Below are positions 1 through 4,968 of a stretch of 11,723 nt of DNA, one piece after another. The notes beneath the pieces are model-generated. The model searched no databases and was not told the DNA's origin. It saw nothing but the letters and a program-made list of their open reading frames with translations. Position 1 is the stretch's first letter. Every line of letters begins with the position of its first letter. Source of the stretch: Anaerolineaceae bacterium UBA6133. Its GTDB lineage: Bacteria > Chloroflexota > Anaerolineae > Anaerolineales > Anaerolineaceae. Location: positions 1-11,723 of the forward strand of contig DIVL01000041.1 of NCBI GenBank assembly GCA_002435825.1, in the 5' to 3' direction. The translations under genes were made by a program, and so were the position numbers.

Positions 1-1
1 A

Positions 2-124
2 TACGAGCTCTTAGGCGCCAGATACCGTCCGATCTTTGTGAAGAAATGGGTGAGGGGATCCTTTCTACGTCTCAGGATTCGCGCCAAAGGTCGGAACCGG
101 ATTCACCCTCCCCTTCCTGACTGA
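2..124 (+). CDS. Possible C-terminal fragment of a protein entering from the left edge
   Basis: The second forward frame is open from the window edge to a TGA at 122-124 and gives about 40 residues that look protein-like: hydrophobic and aromatic residues are interleaved with many Arg and Lys, as in a basic cytoplasmic tail (it begins YELLGARYRP and ends HPPLPD). The first forward frame is also open, to 120, but reads as low-complexity Ser/Pro. I do not recognise a family, and 40 residues are too few to assign one. The start lies outside the window. It could equally be a chance open frame. Confidence 0.3.
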   Translation, partial: YELLGARYRPIFVKKWVRGSFLRLRIRAKGRNRIHPPLPD

Positions 125-166
125 CCTCTGTATATAGCTTAATTGAGATCACTATAAAGATACAAG

Positions 167-227
167 GTCGGAATGAGACTGCCTCATGGCGTCTTCCCAC
201 ACAAGCCATTCGCAGTCTCACTCCGAC
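167..227. repeat. Stem-loop 1: 16-base inverted repeat, 15/16 matching
   Basis: The arm GTCGGAATGAGACTGC at 167-182 pairs with GCAGTCTCACTCCGAC at 212-227, with a single mismatch that can be G:U in RNA on one strand. Inside the loop, ATGGC (186-190) pairs with GCCAT (205-209), so the hairpin continues after a small internal loop. No T-run follows on either strand. Confidence 0.75.
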
Positions 228-283
228 ATCACGCCATCGATTATTTGCAATCAACGAGCCTTGCCACTCGGATCATCGTCGAC

Positions 284-344
284 GGCGAATTGAGGGCACG
301 ATATGTTCGCACATCACATTGTTCATGGTGCCCTCAATTTCGCC
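284..344. repeat. Stem-loop 2: 16/17-base inverted repeat with one bulge
   Basis: GGCGAATTGAGGGCAC at 284-299 is the reverse complement of 328-344 (GTGCCCTCAATTTCGCC) apart from one bulged base. The 28-base loop contains a further small ATGT/ACAT hairpin. It is the second of three similarly sized structures in this gene-free stretch. Confidence 0.75.
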
Positions 345-376
345 CTACGGGTTAGGATCAGAATTAATTGGCGGAG

Positions 377-419
377 TGCGCAAACCCTTGCAGTTGCACT
401 GCGAAGGCAAGGAGGCGCA
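377..419. repeat. Stem-loop 3: TGCGC/GCGCA with inner CCTTGC/GCAAGG
   Basis: The outer arms are TGCGC 377-381 and GCGCA 415-419. The inner arms are CCTTGC 386-391 and GCAAGG 407-412, with a 15-base loop. It is weaker than the other two stem-loops, with unpaired bases between inner and outer arms. It lies 42 bases beyond the EIIA stop codon and could form in the 3' end of that minus-strand mRNA. Confidence 0.55.
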
Positions 420-461
420 TTTCGCCCTACAAAAATTGCAGAATGGGGTAAATAATAAAAA

Positions 462-872
462 CTAACCGCTCAGTTCTTTGAAATTAATGCGCTTGATCAA
501 ACCAGCTTCTTCAATGATGCCATCCAGGAATTCCGCGGTTGGACCACCAGAAAACTCGTCCCGGCTGGTCAGAAACTCAAGGAAGAAGGGCAAGCTCACG
601 CCCGCCACGATATCCGCGCCATTTTCGCCTTCAGCTATCAATGAAGCGTTAAACGGGGATGCACCCCAGAGATCTACCATATATACGTAAGGAAGACCCT
701 GCTCACGGTAACCAACTGCCGCAGTGCGCATCTTCTCCACCAAATCGTCCACATTATCGCCGTCCACAAAAGGCAGCACAGTGATGTTTTCAGTCTCGCC
801 AGTAATCATTTCGGCCGCTTCAAACAAGCCCTGGGCAAAACTCGCATGGGAACAAAGAATAACTCCAATCAT
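462..872 (-). CDS. PTS mannose-family EIIA domain protein
   Basis: A 136-residue protein matching the stand-alone EIIA domain of the mannose-type phosphotransferase system, which in the cytoplasm takes phosphate from HPr on a histidine. What is seen: a Rossmann-like N-terminus MIGVILCSHAS with the expected phosphorylated His at position 9, and the family motif VDLWGASPFNAS at residues 66-77, whose Asp67 matches the Asp that pairs with the active His in E. coli ManX. The length fits a single IIA domain. The ATG at 870-872 is chosen because AAGGAG lies 9 bases upstream; a longer frame from TTG at 893 would place that Shine-Dalgarno inside the gene. It follows upp on the same strand with an 82-base gap. 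No EIIB, EIIC, HPr or EI gene is in the window, so it may be regulatory or belong to a distant PTS or PEP-dependent system. The function is secure at domain level only. Confidence 0.88.
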   Translation of the reverse strand: MIGVILCSHASFAQGLFEAAEMITGETENITVLPFVDGDNVDDLVEKMRTAAVGYREQGLPYVYMVDLWGASPFNASLIAEGENGADIVAGVSLPFFLEFLTSRDEFSGGPTAEFLDGIIEEAGLIKRINFKELSG

Positions 873-954
873 TTCAACCTTCTCCTTTTCCAAATTCTAA
901 CAGCAAACTGCCCGCCCACCCTGTTGTCGGGATACTTTCAACATCGCGCGCGTT

Positions 955-1578
955 TTATGTGCCAAATTGCCTGTCACCGGCGTCGCCAAGACCTGGCAGG
1001 ATATAGCCGTGTTCATTCAAGCGCTCATCGATCGCAGCCAGGTGGATCGGGACGTCCGGATGCGCTCCGTGGAGCCGCGCAATTCCCTCTGGCGCTCCAA
1101 TTAAGCCAACGAACTTGATTTTCGTAACACCCCATTGTTTGAGGATGTCCACGGCTGCCACTGCCGAGCCGCCCGTCGCCAGCATCGGGTCCAGGATCAG
1201 GCACACACCCACAGTGGGTGAAATTGGCAGGCGGTTATAATAGGAAACCGGTTTGAGTGTCCTTTCATCGCGATACAAACCAATATGCCAGACCTCCGCG
1301 CCGGGCATCAGTCCCCACACCCCCTCAACCATTCCAAGTCCCGCCCGCAAGATCGGCACGAGCCCGATCCGTTCCAATAATCTCACGCCTTTGGTCTCCA
1401 TTAAAGGCGTCTGCACGCTCACAGGTCTGACTGGCAGATCGGCGGTGGCTTCATAGGTTAGCATTGCCGCTAGCTCACGCACCAATTCACGAAATTTTTT
1501 TGGCTCAGTAGTTGCATCTCTCAGGAGGGTCAGTTTTGCAGCAATTAATGGATGGGTTGAGGGAAATACGTTATCCAT
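955..1578 (-). CDS. upp: Uracil phosphoribosyltransferase
   Basis: A 207-residue cytoplasmic enzyme of pyrimidine salvage: uracil plus PRPP gives UMP plus pyrophosphate. What is seen: LVPILRAGLGM at 73-83, the PRPP-binding loop LILDPMLATGGS at 127-138, and the C-terminal uracil-site segment YILPGLGDAGDR at 192-203, all characteristic of bacterial UPRT. The length is within a residue or two of the usual 208. The ATG at 1576-1578 is preferred over upstream in-frame starts because GGAG lies 8 bases before it and the family N-terminus aligns from here. The upstream extension (to 1728) is Cys- and Ser-rich and unlike the family. The gene is followed on the same strand by the EIIA gene. A 7-bp inverted repeat (1605-1634) lies in its 5' leader. 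Identification is secure. Confidence 0.97.
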   Translation of the reverse strand: MDNVFPSTHPLIAAKLTLLRDATTEPKKFRELVRELAAMLTYEATADLPVRPVSVQTPLMETKGVRLLERIGLVPILRAGLGMVEGVWGLMPGAEVWHIGLYRDERTLKPVSYYNRLPISPTVGVCLILDPMLATGGSAVAAVDILKQWGVTKIKFVGLIGAPEGIARLHGAHPDVPIHLAAIDERLNEHGYILPGLGDAGDRQFGT

Positions 1579-1604
1579 GTAGAGTTCTCCATTTCTTTTT
1601 TGCC

Positions 1605-1634
1605 CTGAGCAGCGGAAACACCTGTTGTGCTCAG
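1605..1634 (-). promoter_or_regulatory. Stem-loop in the upp 5' leader
   Basis: CTGAGCA at 1605-1611 and TGCTCAG at 1628-1634 form a perfect 7-bp inverted repeat with a 16-base loop, ending 27 bases upstream of the upp start codon. It could be an operator or an mRNA leader hairpin. I see no PyrR-type conserved loop sequence and no T-run after it on the minus strand, so neither attenuation nor termination can be claimed. Confidence 0.4.
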
Positions 1635-1755
1635 AAACTTGAATAATTGTACTCGAGCAAGGGCTAATAATGATTAGTGAATTTCTCACCTCAAAAGAAC
1701 GTCTGATGTAGTGAGCCTGAGATTCCAAAGAATAACTATTCGGTGCAGACCTAAC

Positions 1756-1944
1756 TCATTTTGCGAAGCCCAACGATCGTAAAACTAACAATCTATCTGC
1801 ATACGTAATCTCGAAAACCGATTTCCTGGTTATCTCACCAACAAAAATATCACAAGAGTCATCGGAAATCTTTAGTTCCTCAATCGTTCTCAGGAATAAA
1901 GTGTTTACTTTATACAATTTCATCATGAACGTGTTAAGGACCAT
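1756..1944 (-). CDS. Small hypothetical protein, possibly a 3' remnant next to the IS
   Basis: A 62-residue frame starting at ATG 1942-1944 and ending at 1756. It is AT-rich, and no clear Shine-Dalgarno precedes the ATG. The same frame stays open upstream to a TGA at 2032-2034, inside the left end of the IS, without a good start, so it may be the 3' part of a gene cut by the insertion. The pattern LYKVNTLFLRTIEELKISDD followed by an F-x-x-G-E-I segment and TYADRLLVLRSL recalls in spacing the FlhD flagellar activator core (Y-x-x-N, a long helix, Q/S-D, F-x-x-G, T-x-x-Q/D). The match is weak, made by eye, and not enough to name it. It could also be a chance ORF. Confidence 0.35.
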   Translation of the reverse strand: MVLNTFMMKLYKVNTLFLRTIEELKISDDSCDIFVGEITRKSVFEITYADRLLVLRSLGFAK

Positions 1945-1993
1945 GCTCAGATCATGAATGTTATTAAAGAATTTAATAAGATTTGGGAAGTTG

Positions 1994-2014
1994 GTGTAAC
2001 ATATTTTCTGTAAA
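1994..2014 (+). repeat. Left terminal inverted repeat of the IS
   Basis: It begins GTGTAACAT and continues ATTTTCTGTAAA. The last 12 bases match the right end exactly in reverse complement. The outer part aligns with a two-base gap (GTGTAACAT against GTGTCAA). Confidence 0.75.
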
Positions 2015-2039
2015 TTACCAAAAAGAGTAGATCACGGTA

Positions 2040-2071
2040 TCCTTTCATCAGTTTCGCCAACCAAGAAAGGA
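2040..2071 (+). promoter_or_regulatory. Hairpin covering the transposase ribosome binding site
   Basis: TCCTTTC at 2040-2046 is perfectly complementary to GAAAGGA at 2065-2071, with an 18-base loop. GAAAGGA is the best-spaced Shine-Dalgarno for the transposase ATG at 2080 (8-base gap); the other candidate, AAAAGGA at 2071-2077, is only 2 bases from the ATG. In transcripts entering from outside the IS, the hairpin would hide the ribosome site. Such sequestration is established for several other IS families; here it is an inference from base pairing. Confidence 0.4.
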
Positions 2072-2079
2072 AAAGGACC

Positions 2080-3264
2080 ATGATCTACACAACTGATTTT
2101 ACAACAACTGAAGACACATTTCGCATACCAAGAGAATACCTAGAACAACTGACGGAACAAGGGCTGGAGGGATTGCCTGAGTTGATCAGAGTAGTGGTCA
2201 ATGAAGCCATGCGGATTGAGCGGGAGAACTATTTGCAAGCCAGACCATACGAGCGCAATGAGAATAGACAGGGACACGCCAATGGTTACAAACCCAAAAC
2301 GGTCAAGACAAAAGTGGGCGAAGTGACCTTTGAGGTTCCACAGGTGCGTGAAGGTGGTTTTTACCCCAACGCGCTGGAAAAAGGCATTCGCAGTGAACGG
2401 GCTTTGCTGATGACCCTGGCAGAGATGTACGTACAGGGAGTATCCGCGCGCAAAGTAGCCGCGATCACAGAGCAACTGTGCGGCACCCAGATCAGTGCCA
2501 GTCAGGTTAGCAGGGCTACACAAACTTTGGATCAAGAGCTGGCAGCCTGGCGCAACAGACCCTTGGGAGAGATCGTCTATCTATACCTGGACGCGCGCTA
2601 TGAGAAGGTGAGACAGGCGGGCAGTGTCAGGGACGCAGCCATTTTGATGGCCAGTGGCGTGAATAAAGATGGGAAAAGAACTGTTTTGGGCATTTCAGTA
2701 TCTCTCAGTGAAGCAGAAGCCCATTGGCGTTCCTTTCTGGAAGGATTGGTCAAACGTGGATTGGAGGGGGTCCAGTTGATTATCAGTGATGATCACGCAG
2801 GCATGCAGGCAGCCCGCAAAGCTGTCTTCAGCGGTGTAGCCTGGCAGAGGTGCCAATTTCACCTGCAGCAGAATGCCCAAGCTTATGTACCTAAGGTTAG
2901 CCTGCGAACAGAAGTGGCTGAAGACATCCGTAATATTTTTGACGCTCAGGACAGAGACACGGCTGAAAGCCATCTCAGAGATGCCGTCAAAAAATATGCC
3001 AGGATTGCGCCTAAACTGGCAGATTGGATGGAGGTCAACCTGCCGGAAGGATTTACGGTGTTTGCCTTTCCACGTTTGCATCAGAAAAGATTGCGAACAT
3101 CCAACATACTTGAGCGGCTCAGCCAGGAGATCAAACGCCGTACCAGGGTGGTAAGGGTCTTCCCCAACGAAGAGGCCTGTCTGCGGCTTGTCTCGGCGGT
3201 GTTGATGGAGTTTAGTGAGGATTGGGAATATGGCAGGATCTATTTGAATATGGAGAATACTTAG
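2080..3264 (+). CDS. IS256-family (Mutator-type) transposase
   Basis: An intact 394-residue DDE transposase, close to the usual 390-410 for IS256-family enzymes. It binds the IS ends and catalyses cut-and-paste or copy-out transposition. What is seen: an N-terminal helical DNA-binding half with a basic stretch and the family segment REGGFYPNALEKG (90-102), a first catalytic Asp171 in YLYLDARYEKV, a second Asp at 237/238 in LIISDDHAGM, the family CxxH pair at 258-261 (RCQFHL), and the catalytic Glu345 in RTSNILERL, followed by the basic RRTRVVRVFPN segment. GAAAGGA lies 8 bases before the ATG. There is no frameshift or internal stop, so the enzyme is potentially active. The only other gene-like sequences in the element are antisense shadows. 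Confidence 0.95.
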   Translation: MIYTTDFTTTEDTFRIPREYLEQLTEQGLEGLPELIRVVVNEAMRIERENYLQARPYERNENRQGHANGYKPKTVKTKVGEVTFEVPQVREGGFYPNALEKGIRSERALLMTLAEMYVQGVSARKVAAITEQLCGTQISASQVSRATQTLDQELAAWRNRPLGEIVYLYLDARYEKVRQAGSVRDAAILMASGVNKDGKRTVLGISVSLSEAEAHWRSFLEGLVKRGLEGVQLIISDDHAGMQAARKAVFSGVAWQRCQFHLQQNAQAYVPKVSLRTEVAEDIRNIFDAQDRDTAESHLRDAVKKYARIAPKLADWMEVNLPEGFTVFAFPRLHQKRLRTSNILERLSQEIKRRTRVVRVFPNEEACLRLVSAVLMEFSEDWEYGRIYLNMENT

Positions 3265-3296
3265 GCTATTATTGACAGAAAGGACCCGTGACTATT

Positions 3297-3315
3297 TTTA
3301 CAGAAAATTTGACAC
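3297..3315 (-). repeat. Right terminal inverted repeat of the IS
   Basis: It is the reverse complement of the left end over ATTTTCTGTAAA with the outer GTGT conserved. On the forward strand it ends TTTGACAC, so it contains an outward-facing TTGACA hexamer at 3309-3314 that the left end lacks. Confidence 0.75.
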
Positions 3316-3339
3316 GTAACAAAACAAAACCACTATAAT
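3309..3339 (+). promoter_or_regulatory. Candidate hybrid promoter: -35 in IS end, -10 outside
   Basis: A perfect TTGACA (3309-3314) lies within the right inverted repeat of the IS. A perfect TATAAT (3334-3339) lies in the flanking DNA, with a 19-base spacer, slightly longer than the optimal 17. The predicted start is about 15-18 bases upstream of the transporter ATG at 3364, with AAAGGAGA between. Hybrid promoters built from an outward -35 in an IS256 end and a resident -10 are established in staphylococci. Use here is inferred. Confidence 0.6.
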
Positions 3340-3363
3340 TGAAGAATTAAAGGAGAGGTTGTT

Positions 3364-4179
3364 ATGGGAATTTCAAAAAGAATAGAGGAAGCTCGCAAAG
3401 CTTACGAAACGGGTGATGAAGCACTGTCTGCTAAGATTCATGAAAGAACCAGCATTTCTGGCACTGCGACTGAAGAGCATGGCTCAGCCAGTTCGCAATT
3501 TATTGGCAGTTTGGTTTACGGCGGGTTGGATGGAATTATTACCACCTTTGCCGTAGTTAGTGGGGTTGCTGGAGCACAATTAAATCCCGGAATTATATTA
3601 ATCTTAGGGTTGGCAAATTTATTTGGCGATGGTTTCTCAATGGCGACTGGTGCGTACCTCTCTTCAAAGAGTGAAAAGGAATATTATCAACGGGAGCGTG
3701 AACGGGAAGCCTGGGAAGTTGATCATTTTCCCGAAGGTGAAAAGGCAGAATTGGTCGAAATTTATCTTAGCCAGGGATATCCACTTGAAGATGCAGAAAA
3801 AATGGTGGAAATAAAAAGTAAGGAGGAGGAACGTTGGGTTAATGCCATGATGTTGGAAGAACTTGGATTAATGGAAAACACTGCCAATCCCTTTACAGAA
3901 GCTGGTTACACGTTCGTTGCTTTTATTGTCGCTGGGGTTATCCCGTTATTGGCTTATCTTGCAGATTACATTTTTAATTTACAGATTCCTACGACCCAAT
4001 CCTTTTTTATCTCCATGGCGCTTTCAGGTTTAGCCCTTTTTGGTTTGGGCGCAGCAAAGGTTAAAATCACTGAACGAAATCCATTACGCAGTGGATTGGA
4101 AATGCTAATTGTAGGAGGGGCGGCTGCCGGGGTGGCTTATTTGATTGGTGCACTGCTTAAGGGTTTGGGAGTCGGGTAA
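3364..4179 (+). CDS. VIT1/CCC1-family iron/manganese transporter
   Basis: A 271-residue integral membrane protein of the VIT1/CCC1 family, which exports or sequesters Fe2+ or Mn2+, probably across the cytoplasmic membrane by proton antiport. What is seen: a hydrophilic N-terminal stretch of about 44 residues; TM1 with the family signature SLVYGGLDGIITTFAVVSG (49-67); TM2 with NLFGDGFSMATGAYLSSKSE (85-104); a cytoplasmic, very Glu-rich helical region (about 100-168), like the metal-binding domain of plant VIT1; and then TM3 (182-201), TM4 (211-232) and TM5 (246-267). The N-terminal tail could be an extra soluble segment. AAAGGAGA lies about 8 bases before the ATG. The gene is noticeably more AT-rich than the genes further right and abuts the IS, which could indicate transfer. 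Metal preference cannot be read from the sequence. Confidence 0.93.
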   Translation: MGISKRIEEARKAYETGDEALSAKIHERTSISGTATEEHGSASSQFIGSLVYGGLDGIITTFAVVSGVAGAQLNPGIILILGLANLFGDGFSMATGAYLSSKSEKEYYQREREREAWEVDHFPEGEKAELVEIYLSQGYPLEDAEKMVEIKSKEEERWVNAMMLEELGLMENTANPFTEAGYTFVAFIVAGVIPLLAYLADYIFNLQIPTTQSFFISMALSGLALFGLGAAKVKITERNPLRSGLEMLIVGGAAAGVAYLIGALLKGLGVG

Positions 4180-4330
4180 TTTCGAGATAAAAAACACCTC
4201 CCTCATAAAGTCAAGTTTTCTCAAAAGATACACGAGTCCACTGAAAAAAGGACAGGCCAAGGGGATTAACAAGATAGCTTGACCTTTGCGTGATAAAACT
4301 GCTGCTAATAGCATCTTCTGCTAAGTCCGT

Positions 4331-4912
4331 CTACTCTTGTTCCATGCTTATAAATCGTGCACCCGCTACGCGCATGGTTTCGCGCGCGGCTCTGCCACCC
4401 TCTTGCGTAATCGCGCGGGTGGCATCTCTGATTAAGACAGTCTCAAAACCTTCATGGCATGCATCTAAGACAGTAGCAAGTACACAGACGTCCTCCGCAA
4501 GCCCTCCGACATACAACCGTCTGATGCCATCTTTGCGGAGTTGTACTGCCAGGCCAGTCTGATCAAAAGCCGAGTTCTGATCCTGGTCGAAGCGCACGCC
4601 CTTGCTGATGAGCACGGTTCCTTCTGGCAGGTTCAAGTCAGGGTGAAAGCCAGCCCCCAGGCTGTCTTGAAGACAATGAACAGGCCAAGCCCCGCCATTT
4701 TCTTGAAAGCTAGGGTGTTTGTTCGGATGCCAATCACGGGAAGCGTACACAGGGATTTCTTTCACGCGTGCGGCTTCAATCCACTCATTTAGGACTGGAA
4801 CAACTTGATCTCCCTCTTCAATGGGGAGGGATCCACCCGGGCAAAAATCGATTTGAACATCGATGATGAGCAGGGCATCACCGGTTTTCAGAAGCTCTGT
4901 TGGTTTGATCAT
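4331..4912 (-). CDS. pncA: Nicotinamidase (isochorismatase-like cysteine hydrolase)
   Basis: A 193-residue cytoplasmic enzyme predicted to hydrolyse nicotinamide to nicotinate and ammonia, the first step of the bacterial NAD salvage route. What is seen: the catalytic triad Asp18 (LLIIDVQIDFCPGG), Lys104 (VLISKGV) and Cys143 (GGLAEDVCVLATVLDA), and metal ligands typical of nicotinamidases, Asp60, His62 and His66 in SRDWHPNKHPSF, with AWPVHC (75-80) further on. These metal-site residues separate nicotinamidases from the wider isochorismatase family. GGAG lies 7 bases before the ATG. It starts 56 bases after the macro/nicotinate phosphoribosyltransferase gene on the same strand, whose second domain uses its product, so the assignment is reinforced by context. 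A few related amidases cannot be fully excluded. Confidence 0.93.
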   Translation of the reverse strand: MIKPTELLKTGDALLIIDVQIDFCPGGSLPIEEGDQVVPVLNEWIEAARVKEIPVYASRDWHPNKHPSFQENGGAWPVHCLQDSLGAGFHPDLNLPEGTVLISKGVRFDQDQNSAFDQTGLAVQLRKDGIRRLYVGGLAEDVCVLATVLDACHEGFETVLIRDATRAITQEGGRAARETMRVAGARFISMEQE

Positions 4913-4968
4913 AGTTTTTCTCCAAGGGATACAGATTTAGTTCTTCTATGCTAATTTAAGGTTTCCAT

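Larger units (their letters stand above)
125..461. other. Gene-free region with three tandem stem-loops
   Basis: No convincing coding frame occurs between the left-edge fragment and the EIIA stop codon. The stretch is dominated by three successive long imperfect inverted repeats (listed separately) plus a 12-base direct repeat, ATTTCGCCCTAC, at 337-348 and 419-430. It lies downstream of the minus-strand upp/EIIA pair, so the stem-loops could form in the 3' end of that transcript. None is followed by a clear T-run in either direction, so intrinsic termination is not well supported. The layout resembles dispersed intergenic repeat or MITE-like material. Confidence 0.5.
1994..3315 (+). mobile_element. 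IS256-family insertion sequence, complete
   Basis: The element is about 1.32 kb, delimited by imperfect terminal inverted repeats (1994-2014 and 3297-3315) and containing one intact transposase gene. A second conserved block inside both ends (2032-2046, TCACGG then TCCTTTC; reverse-complement counterpart at 3278-3292) extends the end similarity. Size, single ORF and transposase type all fit the IS256 family, whose transposases cut with a DDE active site and normally leave an 8-9 bp target duplication. No such duplication is visible: the left flank ends GGAAGTTG and the right flank starts GTAACAAA. This suggests an old insertion, a rearrangement at one end, or end positions misjudged by a few bases. 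Confidence 0.82.

Noticed and set aside
125..461. CRISPR array reading of the repeated structures
   Set aside because: The units are inverted, not evenly spaced direct repeats with unique spacers; only one 12-base direct repeat pair exists.
1579..1728. N-terminal extension of uracil phosphoribosyltransferase
   Set aside because: The added 50 residues are unlike the family, and GGAG precedes the ATG at 1578.
2140..2535. Minus-strand 131-codon frame within the IS
   Set aside because: Shadow of the transposase, which has all catalytic motifs on the plus strand.
4180..4330. Possible bidirectional terminator between the convergent transporter and nicotinamidase genes
   Set aside because: Only very short pairings (such as CAAG/CTTG) without adjacent T-runs; no convincing hairpin.
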